A stretch of DNA of 7,518 nucleotides, taken from assembly GCA_937871645.1 (NCBI GenBank), contig CALMPZ010000539.1:1-7518 (forward strand). Direction: 5' to 3'. The notes beneath the pieces were generated by a model. It was given only the letters and a program-made list of their open reading frames with translations, had not been told where the DNA came from and did no database searches. This DNA comes from an uncultured Polymorphobacter sp. GTDB lineage: Bacteria; Pseudomonadota; Alphaproteobacteria; Sphingomonadales; Sphingomonadaceae. Below, in pieces: positions 1 through 6,485 of this stretch. How positions within the stretch are numbered: the first letter of the stretch is position 1; the number at the start of each line of letters is the position of its first letter. The position numbers and the translations under genes were made by a program.

Positions 1-18
1 CTGAACCGGGGAACCGCC

Positions 19-1218
19 ATGACCAACATCGATTACAACGCCTTCCGCGACGAAGTCCGCGACTTTCTCGCCACCAGCTATCCCGCCTCGAAGCACGAGC
101 TCAACCAGCGCCAGGCCGGCATGTTCGCCGAGCCCGAGCTCGGCCAATGGTGGCAGCGCACGCTGCACGCCCGCGGCTGGGGCGCGCCGTCATGGCCCGT
201 CGAATATGGCGGCACCGGCTGGGATGCCGTGCAAAAACACATCTTCATGAGCGAATGCACCGCTGCCAACACGCCGTCGTTCGCGGTGCAGGGGCTGGCG
301 ATGGTCGCGCCGGTGGTGATGAAGTTCGGCACCCAGGCGCAGAAGGACTTTTTCCTGCCCGGCATCCTGTCGGGCGAGCTGTACTTCTGTCAGGGCTTTT
401 CGGAACCCGGCTCGGGCTCGGACCTCGCCAGCCTGCGCACGGCAGCGGTCGTCGACGGCGATGACTATGTCGTCAACGGCTCGAAAATCTGGACGACACA
501 CGCGCACTTCGCCAACTGGATATTCCTGCTGGTGCGGACCTCGACCGAAGGCAAGCCGCAGCAGGGCATCACCTTCCTGCTCGCGCCGATGTCGACGCCG
601 GGGATTTCGGTACGGCCAATCATTTCGATTTCGGGCGAGCACGAGCTCAACCAGACCTTCTACGACAACGCCCGCATCCCCATCGCCAACCGCATCGGCG
701 ACGAGAACAAGGGCTGGGATGTCGCCAAGTACTTGCTCGAATTCGAACGCGGCGGCGCCTATGCGCCGTCGGCTCAGGGCATGCTCGAAGCCGCCAAGAA
801 AATTGCCGCGCAGCAGCCTGGCGATGATTGCGCGACGCTGTGGGACGACCCGCAGTTCCAGCGCAAGACCGCCGAGCTCGAAATCGACATGCTCGCACAG
901 GCCGCCACCGAACACCGCGTCATGACCGCGTTGGCTGGCGGCAACAACCCCGGCGATATCGTCGCGTCGATGCTCAAGCTCAGCGGCACCGCGCTGCAGC
1001 AGGCGGCATCCGAATTGTGCGTCGAAGCGCTCGGCGACTACGGCATCGCCGACCAGCGCCAGTCGCTGCACCTGTCGAGCAACATCCCGCCGATCGGCCC
1101 CGACTATGCCGCACGGCCGGTGGCGAAATACCTCAACCTGCGCGCCTGCACGATCTATGGCGGCAGCAGCGAGGTCCAGCACAACATCGTCGCGCGCGCC
1201 GCGATGGGGTTGAAATAA
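19..1218 (+). CDS. Acyl-CoA dehydrogenase family protein (FAD-dependent)
   Basis: A 399-aa acyl-CoA dehydrogenase of normal family length. It should oxidise an acyl-CoA thioester to the 2,3-enoyl-CoA in the cytoplasm and pass electrons from FAD to ETF. The N-terminal helical domain spans about residues 1-120. The family signature around GFSEPGSGSD (126-135) and WTTHAHFANW (158-167) forms the middle beta domain. The C-terminal helical domain ends in IYGGSSEVQHNIVAR (379-393), the FAD-contacting segment. MCAD carries its catalytic Glu in the matching IYEG segment, but here that residue is Gly381. The likely base is therefore Glu243 in LEFERGG, the position used by isovaleryl-CoA and long-chain dehydrogenases (inference). 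The general layout recalls large subunits of pimeloyl-CoA-type dehydrogenases, so a partner subunit may be encoded left of the window. GGGGA at 8-12 lies 6 nt before the ATG and supports this start. The exact substrate cannot be told. Confidence 0.93.
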   Translation: MTNIDYNAFRDEVRDFLATSYPASKHELNQRQAGMFAEPELGQWWQRTLHARGWGAPSWPVEYGGTGWDAVQKHIFMSECTAANTPSFAVQGLAMVAPVVMKFGTQAQKDFFLPGILSGELYFCQGFSEPGSGSDLASLRTAAVVDGDDYVVNGSKIWTTHAHFANWIFLLVRTSTEGKPQQGITFLLAPMSTPGISVRPIISISGEHELNQTFYDNARIPIANRIGDENKGWDVAKYLLEFERGGAYAPSAQGMLEAAKKIAAQQPGDDCATLWDDPQFQRKTAELEIDMLAQAATEHRVMTALAGGNNPGDIVASMLKLSGTALQQAASELCVEALGDYGIADQRQSLHLSSNIPPIGPDYAARPVAKYLNLRACTIYGGSSEVQHNIVARAAMGLK

Positions 1219-1236
1219 CGCCCCGAACGACTCTGC

Positions 1237-1261
1237 CCCCAGGCCTGCGAATGGCCTGGGG
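1237..1261. terminator. GC-rich hairpin between two convergent genes
   Basis: A perfect 9-bp stem (CCCCAGGCC at 1237-1245, GGCCTGGGG at 1253-1261) with a 7-nt loop lies between the acyl-CoA dehydrogenase stop at 1218 and the thioesterase stop at 1271. Neither strand has a T-run after the stem, so it is not a classical intrinsic terminator. Its position between two facing gene ends suggests a shared transcript end or 3'-end protection (inference). Confidence 0.45.
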
Positions 1262-1270
1262 CGACCGGCG

Positions 1271-2080
1271 CTAGATGAACACCACGACGTTCTGGCGGGC
1301 GACAAGCACGGCTTCGCCGTGGTCGTTCCACATCGTCATGGCCTGCGTCGAATAGCCATTGCCGGCGCTGTCGGCGACGCTTTGCAGCAGCCACCAGCCG
1401 CTGTCGCTGTGCGGCGCATCGACGAGCAGATCGACCGCCCAAGTCGCGGTGCTGAACGGCGCGCGTTCGGGAAACAGCACCAACGCCGCCGCCGGCAAGG
1501 CGTCGGCGAGCGCCACCAGCCCCGACACGCTGTCGCGCGCGCCGGTGTCACGGTGGCGCATCCACAACATCATCTCGGGCTTTTCACCCGGCGAGAATGG
1601 CCGCGCCCCGCCCGCCAGCCGGCTTTCGAAATGCACCGCAAACGCCGGCCCCATGCCGCCGCGGAAGAATTCGTCGCAGGCTTCGGGGGCGGGCACCGCG
1701 GGCGCGGGCAGCGCGTCATAGGTAAGCCGCGACGGCCGCGTGGCGCCAAAACACAGCATTGCGCGCGTCGCGATGCCGTCATCGCCCGCCAGATCGACGC
1801 CAACATAGGTGGCCGACTTACCGCGCCGCAGCACCGTCGGCGTCGCGTGCAACTGTCCCGCCGCCGGGCCGATGAACGCGAACTGCGCCGACCGCAGCGG
1901 CGGCAACTCGGTCGATACCAGCCCCGCCGCCTCGACACACAATGCCGCGGTCAGCCCGCCATAGGCAGTGCGCCCCTGCGCCCAATCGGCCGGCATATTG
2001 ATATGCAGCCGGCCATCGCGCGCCTGGGCTGCGTCCAGCAGTTGCGTGTAGGGAATTGTGTCCGTCATGCCGATTGCCAT
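1271..2080 (-). CDS. TesB-like double-hotdog acyl-CoA thioesterase
   Basis: A 269-aa protein that looks like a tandem hotdog thioesterase of the TesB/4HBT_3 type, which hydrolyses acyl-CoA to free acid and CoA in the cytoplasm. The N-terminal hotdog covers about residues 25-115 and contains the family-typical [13 protein letters not shown] stretch (35-47). The C-terminal hotdog covers about 140-269 and ends ARQNVVVFI. By eye against E. coli TesB (catalytic Asp204, Thr228, Gln278), Gln263 and Ser238 match the Gln and Thr, but the LDH motif carrying Asp is replaced by TATW (211-214). Activity or specificity may therefore differ. The start is uncertain: ATG at 2080 gives MAIGMTDT and ATG at 2068 gives MTDTIPY, and neither has a clear Shine-Dalgarno sequence. 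The shorter form resembles family N-termini. The gene lies 71 nt downstream of tRNA-Pro on the same strand and no separate promoter is obvious. Confidence 0.85.
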   Translation of the reverse strand: MAIGMTDTIPYTQLLDAAQARDGRLHINMPADWAQGRTAYGGLTAALCVEAAGLVSTELPPLRSAQFAFIGPAAGQLHATPTVLRRGKSATYVGVDLAGDDGIATRAMLCFGATRPSRLTYDALPAPAVPAPEACDEFFRGGMGPAFAVHFESRLAGGARPFSPGEKPEMMLWMRHRDTGARDSVSGLVALADALPAAALVLFPERAPFSTATWAVDLLVDAPHSDSGWWLLQSVADSAGNGYSTQAMTMWNDHGEAVLVARQNVVVFI

Positions 2081-2151
2081 GCCGCAACCGCGCCGCCGGC
2101 GCCAGTCTCAAGTGGCAAATCGTGGACGTGTGGCCACGGAGATTTTTTGAA

Positions 2152-2228
<77 letters not shown>

Positions 2229-2271
2229 ACGAGGGGTGCCGTAGAGGGGATTGGCCGCGCACGCAAGCGGT

Positions 2272-2688
2272 TCAGGCGCCGAGGCCCTCGATTATCGCCC
2301 ACTCAGCAGGGGTGACCGGCGTCACCGACAGGCGGAACTGGCGGAACATCGTCATATCGGCGAGGCCGGGATGCGCCTTCATCGCGGCGAGCGTGACAGG
2401 GTTGGCCAGCGCGCGCACCGGTGCGACTTCGACGGCGACAAAGCGCCCCTTCGGGTCTCCGGGGTCGATCTCCGCCTCGCGCACCACTTCCATGATGCCG
2501 ACCACCGCGAGGCCCTCGTTCGAATGGTAGAACAGCCCGAGGTCGCCGACGCGCATCGCCTTGAGGTACAGCGCCGCCTGGTTGTTGCGGACGCCGTCCC
2601 ACAGCGTGCGGCCGTCGCGCACCAGTTGGTCGAAGCTGTATTTCACCGGCTCGGACTTCATCAGCCACAGGCCTTTGGGGGTCGTCAT
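2272..2688 (-). CDS. EVE domain-containing protein (THYN1-like, PUA-like fold)
   Basis: A 138-aa single-domain protein of the EVE family, related to eukaryotic THYN1 and to the PUA and YTH folds. The family motifs are visible: WLMKSEP (8-14), YSFDQL (17-22), WDGVRNNQA (30-38) near the presumed pocket, GDLGLFYHS (48-56), and GIMEVVREAEID (64-75). EVE domains are thought to recognise modified bases in DNA or RNA. The partner here is unknown. The ATG at 2688 is chosen because AGGA lies 7 nt upstream and because the family motif WLMKSEP begins right after it. The same frame is open as far as 2832, but that part overlaps the upstream gene and looks nothing like the family. The gene follows the AceE-like gene with only 19 nt between them, so they are probably co-transcribed. 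Confidence 0.9.
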   Translation of the reverse strand: MTTPKGLWLMKSEPVKYSFDQLVRDGRTLWDGVRNNQAALYLKAMRVGDLGLFYHSNEGLAVVGIMEVVREAEIDPGDPKGRFVAVEVAPVRALANPVTLAAMKAHPGLADMTMFRQFRLSVTPVTPAEWAIIEGLGA

Positions 2689-2707
2689 GCGTGTTTTCCT
2701 GTGGGTG

Positions 2708-5059
2708 TCAGAGTGGCAGCAGCAGTTCGGCCATCGCCTCGACGATGCTGTCGGCATCGAGTCGGTAGACGCGGTAGAGGTCAGCGAGCGTGCCGGTCTG
2801 CCCGAAGCGATCGACACCCAATGGGCTGACACGCTGGCCGCGCACCCCGCCGAGCCATGACAGCGCTGCGGGTGAGCCGTCGATGACCGTCACCAGCCCG
2901 GCACCGGGCGCGAGGTCGGCGAGCAGCGTTTCGATATGGCTTTGGGTATGCGCCCCTCTGCCCCAGCGCGACGCCCGCGCCGCGCTCCAGCCGCGATGCA
3001 GCAGGTCGGGCGAGGTCACCGCGAGCAGGCCGAGGCCGGGCAGGTCATCGGCGAGCATTTCCCACGCCGCGATGGCTTCGGGGGCAATCGCGCCGCAATA
3101 GACGATCGCGGCGCTGGCGCCCGGTGCCGGGGCGCGCAGCCAGTAGCCGCCGGCGAGTAACTGCGCCTCCCAATCGCTATTGTCGCGCGGCACCTGTGCG
3201 ATATTGCGCGTCGTCAGACGTAGGTACACAGAGCCGCCGTCATCGGCCTGCAGATGGTCGAAGCTCCAGCGCATCATCGCCGTCAGCTCGTCGGCGAACG
3301 CCGGTTCGAACGCCGTCAGCCCGGGCTGGCCCATGCCGATCAGCGGCGTGTTGATCGACTGGTGGGCGCCGCCTTCGGGCCCGAGCGTCAGCCCGCTCGG
3401 CGTTGCGACCAGCAGGAAGCGTGCGTCCTGGTAGCAGCCATAGTTGAGCGCATCGAGGCCGCGCGCGATGAACGGGTCATACACTGTGCCGACGGGCAGC
3501 AGCCGCGTCCCGAACAGTGGGGCGCTGAGGCCGAGTGCGGCAAGCAGCAGGAACAGGTTGTTTTCGGCGATACCGAGCTCGATGTGCTGGCCGGCGGCAT
3601 GGCCCGACCATTTCTGCGGGCTGGGGATGCCGGCGGAACGGAACACATCGGCCATGTCGGCGCGGCGGAACAGTCCGCGCTGGTTAACCCAGGCGCCGAG
3701 ATTGGTCGAGACGGTGACGTCGGGCGAGGTGGTAACGATGCGCGCCGCCAGCGCCGCGCTGTCGGCGTCCTCGGCCTTGGCGAGGTCGAGCAGGATGCGC
3801 CCGAACGCCGCCTGCGTCGATTGTTCGGCGCCGTCGGGCACTGGCAGCCGGGCCGGCACCGGCACCGCAGCGGCAGGTGTGGCACGGTGAGCGCGCGCCA
3901 GCGGTGACGCGGCGACGAACGCCTTCAGCCGCGCCACCTCATTGTCGCCGACCCCGCCGAACGGCGCCCATTCGTCGCCCGGCGCGATACCCAGCGCGTC
4001 GCGTAGCCCGTGGATCTGGCCGGGGTTCATCAGCCCCGAATGATTGTCCTTGTGGCCGGCGAACGGCAGCCCCTGCCCCTTGACGGTATAGGCGATGAAG
4101 ATGGTCGGGGTTTCGTCCTGCGCGCTGTCGAACGCCTCGATCAGGCTGGCGATGCAATGACCGCCGAGGTTGGTCATCAACCGCGCCAGTGCGGCGTCGT
4201 CGTAGCTGGCGAGCAGTCCTGCCACGCCGCGCTTGCTGCCGATGTCGCGCGTCAGCCGCGCCCGCCACGCCGCGCCGCCCTGATAGGTCAGCGCCGCGAA
4301 TTCGGCATTGGGACAGGTGTCGATCCAGTCTTCGAGCGCCTTGCCGCCGGGCAGCTTGAACGCCGCCTGCTGGAGCTTGCCGTGCTTCAAGGTGATGACG
4401 CGCCAGCCGCAGGTTTCGAAGATGTCGTCGAAGCGCCGGAACATGCGGTCGGCGGTGGTCGCATCGAGCGACTGGCGGTTGTAATCGACCACCCACCAGC
4501 AGTTGCGGACGTCGTGTTTATAGGCCTCGATCAGGCATTCGTAGATATTGCCTTCGTCAAGCTCGGCATCGCCCATCAGCGCGATCATCCGCCCGGCGTC
4601 GGCAGGCGCCAACTGGCCGTGGGCGATCAGATAGTCCTGCACCAGCGACGCAAACGCCGTGACCGCGACGCCGAGCCCGACGCTGCCCGTCGAGAAATCG
4701 ACGGGAATCTGATCCTTGGTGCGGCTCGGGTAACTCTGCGCGCCGCCCAGCCCGCGGAAGCGCTGCAACTGGTCGAGGCTCTGCTGCCCCAGCAGATAAT
4801 GGATGGCATGCAAAACCGGCCCGGCGTGCGGCTTGACCGCGACCTTGTCGTTGGGGCCGAGCGCGTGAAAATACAGTGCCGCCATGATTGCCGAAATCGA
4901 CGCGCAGCTTGCCTGATGTCCGCCGACCTTGAGGCCGTCATCATGCACGCGCAGATGGTTGGCGTTGTGGATCGTCCACGCACTCAGCCAGCGCAGCCGC
5001 TCGTCGAGGCGCTCGATCAGCGCGATGGTATCGGTATCGGCAAGTGCGGCTGCGGTCAT
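2708..5059 (-). CDS. AceE-like/transketolase-family thiamine-diphosphate enzyme
   Basis: A 783-aa thiamine-diphosphate enzyme with the order N-terminal PP domain, Pyr domain, C-terminal transketolase domain. It looks most like the homodimeric pyruvate dehydrogenase E1 (AceE) and is often labelled simply transketolase. Visible motifs are GGHQAS (46-51, His48), KPHAGP (76-81, His78), the cofactor motif GDAELDEG to VVDYN (163-194; Gly163-Asp164, 29 residues, Asn194), GHKDNHSG (335-342), ELGIAE (494-499, Glu499 as the likely cofactor-activating Glu), EGGAHQS (562-568, His566), and PLGVDRFGQTGT (746-757). These match AceE His106, His142, His407, Glu571 and His640 by motif (inference). A Pro/Ala-rich linker at about 385-412 separates the first two domains. 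It is about 100 aa shorter than AceE, with no lipoyl or E2-like domain. The first gene of a likely two-gene unit with the EVE gene. AGG sits 8 nt before the ATG. The substrate is probably a 2-oxo acid or ketose, but this is unproven. Confidence 0.88.
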   Translation of the reverse strand: MTAAALADTDTIALIERLDERLRWLSAWTIHNANHLRVHDDGLKVGGHQASCASISAIMAALYFHALGPNDKVAVKPHAGPVLHAIHYLLGQQSLDQLQRFRGLGGAQSYPSRTKDQIPVDFSTGSVGLGVAVTAFASLVQDYLIAHGQLAPADAGRMIALMGDAELDEGNIYECLIEAYKHDVRNCWWVVDYNRQSLDATTADRMFRRFDDIFETCGWRVITLKHGKLQQAAFKLPGGKALEDWIDTCPNAEFAALTYQGGAAWRARLTRDIGSKRGVAGLLASYDDAALARLMTNLGGHCIASLIEAFDSAQDETPTIFIAYTVKGQGLPFAGHKDNHSGLMNPGQIHGLRDALGIAPGDEWAPFGGVGDNEVARLKAFVAASPLARAHRATPAAAVPVPARLPVPDGAEQSTQAAFGRILLDLAKAEDADSAALAARIVTTSPDVTVSTNLGAWVNQRGLFRRADMADVFRSAGIPSPQKWSGHAAGQHIELGIAENNLFLLLAALGLSAPLFGTRLLPVGTVYDPFIARGLDALNYGCYQDARFLLVATPSGLTLGPEGGAHQSINTPLIGMGQPGLTAFEPAFADELTAMMRWSFDHLQADDGGSVYLRLTTRNIAQVPRDNSDWEAQLLAGGYWLRAPAPGASAAIVYCGAIAPEAIAAWEMLADDLPGLGLLAVTSPDLLHRGWSAARASRWGRGAHTQSHIETLLADLAPGAGLVTVIDGSPAALSWLGGVRGQRVSPLGVDRFGQTGTLADLYRVYRLDADSIVEAMAELLLPL

Positions 5060-5223
5060 CGCCGCAACCTAGCGAGTCGAACGCCGCGCGTCACCGTCCG
5101 ATGACGCCGCAGGAAAGACGCCGCCGTACAATCGTCTTGCAGCTTGCGCGCCCGGTTAAATTGCCCGAAACGGCTTGCGTCCAATCCGCCGCAAAATGCG
5201 GCCTTTCACCGGGGAGTGCCACC
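5060..5223. promoter_or_regulatory. Divergent intergenic region
   Basis: These 164 nt separate the starts of the AceE-like gene (leftward) and the enoyl-CoA hydratase gene (rightward), so both promoters should lie here. It is locally more A/T-rich around 5148-5170 (GGTTAAATTGCC). No pair of -35 and -10 boxes is convincing in either direction. A small hairpin, GCCGC-AAAAT-GCGGC (5188-5202), lies just ahead of the hydratase ribosome binding site GGGGAG (5211-5216) and would be in its 5' leader. Confidence 0.45.
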
Positions 5224-6006
5224 ATGGCCTATGAACATTGCACCGTCGCAAAGGACGGCCACGTCCTGACCATCACCATCAACCGTCCCGACCGCATGAA
5301 CGCGCTGCATCCGCCGGCCAACGCCGAACTGGCGCAGGCGTTCGACGATTTCGCCGCTGATCCCGACCTGTGGGTCGCCATCCTGACCGGCGCCGGCGAC
5401 CGGGCGTTTTCAGCGGGCAACGACTTGCGCTACCAGGCCGAAGGCAATGCCGTGACGGTGCCGCCGTCGGGCTTTGCCGGCATCACCTCGCGCTATGACC
5501 TCGACAAGCCGGTGATCGCCGCGGTCAACGGCGTCGCGATGGGCGGCGGCTTTGAAATCGCGCTGGCCTGCGACATCATCATCGCCAGCGACAACGCCAC
5601 TTTCGCGCTGCCCGAGCCCAAGGTCGGCCTCGCAGCACTCGCCGGCGGCCTGCACCGGCTGCCGCGCCAGATCGGCCTCAAGCGCGCGATGGGCATGATC
5701 CTGACCGGTCGCAGCGTGCCGGCGGCCGAGGGCAAGGAACTCGGCTTCGTCCACCAGGTCGTGCCGGCCGCCGAACTCGCCGCAGCGGCGCGGGCGCTGG
5801 CCGACACGATGCTGGCGCTGTCACCGCTGTCGCTGCGCGCGTCGAAGCAGGTGGTGATGCGCGGGCTCGATACGCCGTCGCTCGAGGAAGCCTATTCGGG
5901 GCAGATGAAGCACCCGGCGGTGCAGGCGCTGTGGCGGTCCGAAGACCTCAAGGAAGGCCCGCTGGCGTTCGCGCAGAAGCGCAAGCCCGAGTGGAAGGGC
6001 CGCTAA
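5224..6006 (+). CDS. Enoyl-CoA hydratase/isomerase (crotonase) family protein
   Basis: A 260-aa crotonase-fold protein of usual family length that probably adds water across the double bond of a 2-enoyl-CoA in the cytoplasm. The first oxyanion-hole segment is AFSAGNDL (61-68). The second is NGVAMGGGFEIALACD (102-117), with Gly108 matching crotonase Gly141. Both acid/base residues are present: Glu111 (matching Glu144) and Glu131 in LPEPKVGL (matching Glu164). This favours a hydratase over relatives that lack one of them. The C-terminus EDLKEGPLAFAQKRKPEWKGR (240-260) is typical of bacterial members, including the crotonobetainyl-CoA hydratase (CaiD) branch, so the true substrate is open. GGGGAG at 5211-5216 lies 7 nt before the ATG at 5224. 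The frame is open upstream to 5044, but that stretch has no family similarity. The gene is a single plus-strand unit that converges with the minus-strand small gene at 6082-6147. Confidence 0.93.
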   Translation: MAYEHCTVAKDGHVLTITINRPDRMNALHPPANAELAQAFDDFAADPDLWVAILTGAGDRAFSAGNDLRYQAEGNAVTVPPSGFAGITSRYDLDKPVIAAVNGVAMGGGFEIALACDIIIASDNATFALPEPKVGLAALAGGLHRLPRQIGLKRAMGMILTGRSVPAAEGKELGFVHQVVPAAELAAAARALADTMLALSPLSLRASKQVVMRGLDTPSLEEAYSGQMKHPAVQALWRSEDLKEGPLAFAQKRKPEWKGR

Positions 6007-6015
6007 GGCCCGCCC

Positions 6016-6051
6016 AAAATGAAAAGAGCCGCCCGGCTGACCGGGCGGCTC
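6016..6051 (-). terminator. Intrinsic terminator for minus-strand transcription
   Basis: A perfect 11-bp stem (GAGCCGCCCGG at 6026-6036, CCGGGCGGCTC at 6041-6051) with a 4-nt loop. Read on the minus strand, it is followed directly by TTTTCATTTT (6025-6016), the U-rich tail of a classical intrinsic terminator. On the plus strand the stem is followed by CCACATTG, with no U-tract, so it would be weak for the hydratase gene that ends 19 nt before the stem. Its orientation implies a minus-strand transcript from the 6060-6400 region. Confidence 0.8.
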
Positions 6052-6081
6052 CCACATTGCCGGTTGCGAACCGGAGATGGG

Positions 6082-6147
6082 CTATTCCGTTGCGATCTCG
6101 ACCACAACACCCAAGTTACCAGTGCACAACGTGGAACAATGAGACAC
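6082..6147 (-). CDS. Putative 21-aa small peptide, not recognised
   Basis: A 22-codon reading frame from GTG (6147-6145) to TAG (6084-6082). Support comes from its signals: a near-ideal Shine-Dalgarno sequence, AAAGGAGGTG (6162-6153), whose AGGAGG core ends 7 nt before the GTG, and an intrinsic terminator starting 30 nt after the stop. The peptide begins SHCSTLCTGN after the initiator, with Cys at positions 4 and 8, and ends in the hydrophobic-then-acidic stretch LGVVVEIATE. It is too short and too polar for a membrane anchor or a signal peptide. It has no run of one amino acid that would mark an attenuation leader, and no gene follows it on its strand. Its codons (TTG, GGT, GTT, ACT) are AT-richer than those of the neighbours. 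I do not recognise it. It could instead be a reading frame inside a regulatory RNA. Confidence 0.5.
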   Translation of the reverse strand: MSHCSTLCTGNLGVVVEIATE

Positions 6148-6152
6148 TAGAC

Positions 6153-6181
6153 CACCTCCTTTCGCCTGTTTCAGGGAGGTG
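6153..6181 (-). promoter_or_regulatory. Possible helix hiding the ribosome binding site
   Basis: On the minus strand, CACCTCC (6181-6175) can pair perfectly over 7 bp with GGAGGTG (6159-6153), the Shine-Dalgarno core of the 21-aa ORF, around a 15-nt loop. A competing smaller hairpin, CCTG-AAA-CAGG (6175-6165), shares one stem base. Such competing structures suit control of translation by temperature, a ligand or a small RNA. The pairing is seen in the sequence; its function is inferred. Confidence 0.4.
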
Positions 6182-6271
6182 CAGGATCAGCGCAGCGCGC
6201 CGCGATTGCAAGGGGTAATTTTGCACGCTAGCTGTCGCAATTGTCGCGCCAATATGGGCCGCCGTGGCGCC

Positions 6272-6320
6272 CGCGAAGTTTACAATCTGTACGAAGATTC
6301 GGCTTTTCGCGAAGTTGACA
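6272..6320. repeat. Direct repeat CGCGAAGTTKACA, 36 bp apart
   Basis: CGCGAAGTTTACA (6272-6284) and CGCGAAGTTGACA (6308-6320) differ at one base and start 36 bp apart. The core AAGTTGACA occurs a third time, inverted, at 6393-6401, where it supplies the TTGACA of the putative promoter. The copies could be binding sites for one regulator, or chance in an AT-richer stretch. Confidence 0.4.
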
Positions 6321-6352
6321 GCGGCCGGCGGAAAATGTCGCGGGTTTTCTGA

Positions 6353-6398
6353 AGGTTAGCTTGCGGCGGGTCTTAACCTATTTGGCGATAATTGTCAA
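6353..6398 (-). promoter_or_regulatory. Putative promoter with overlapping inverted repeat
   Basis: Minus-strand TTGACA (6398-6393), a perfect -35 consensus, is followed after 17 nt by TAAGAC (6375-6370), a weak -10. A perfect 6-bp inverted repeat, AGGTTA (6353-6358) and TAACCT (6374-6379), spans this -10 and the expected start. It could be an operator or a leader hairpin. A transcript from here to the terminator would be roughly 345 nt and would carry the 21-aa ORF. Confidence 0.35.
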
Positions 6399-6425
6399 CT
6401 TGGCTGAGTAGGCATCCAGCGCCGA

Positions 6426-6485
6426 ACCCCCTCACCCGGGCCGGCTTCGCCGTCTCTCGCCTCTCCCCACCGGGGAGAGGGAGGG
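6426..6485. repeat. REP-like palindromic element
   Basis: This stretch starts CCCCCTCACCCGGG and ends with a perfect 9-bp stem, CCTCTCCCC (6460-6468) and GGGGAGAGG (6472-6480), with a 3-nt loop. The pattern of CCCTCACCC followed by CTCTCCCC and GGGGAGAG is typical of short dispersed palindromes found between genes in many G+C-rich proteobacteria. It ends at the stop codon of the flippase-domain gene (6486-6488) and may shape the 3' end of that mRNA. It has no U-tract, so it is not a standard terminator. Confidence 0.55.

Noticed and set aside
190..1305. Long minus-strand open frame (371 codons) opposite the acyl-CoA dehydrogenase gene
   Set aside because: It is an antisense shadow of a strongly conserved gene in G+C-rich DNA. 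The translation is low-complexity, rich in Arg, Ala and Gly, with no family motif.
2121..2148. Plus-strand hairpin CGTGG-N8-CCACG followed shortly by six T
   Set aside because: It resembles a plus-strand terminator, but no plus-strand gene ends there, the stem has only 5 bp, and 4 nt separate it from the T-run.
2689..2832. N-terminal extension of the EVE protein frame
   Set aside because: It overlaps the end of the AceE-like gene and is unlike EVE N-termini. A good ribosome binding site precedes the internal ATG at 2688.
4010..5104. 364-codon plus-strand open frame
   Set aside because: It is antisense to the AceE-like gene, whose motifs are unambiguous.
5044..5223. 60-codon upstream extension of the enoyl-CoA hydratase frame
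   Set aside because: It overlaps the start of the divergent gene and has no crotonase similarity. GGGGAG precedes the ATG at 5224.
5931..6218. 95-codon plus-strand frame running past the hydratase stop
   Set aside because: It lies out of frame with the hydratase, crosses the terminator stem, and has no clear ribosome binding site or family similarity.
6007..6485. CRISPR array or transposon in the gene-poor stretch
   Set aside because: There are no regularly spaced repeats beyond the single 13-bp pair, no terminal inverted repeats and no transposase.
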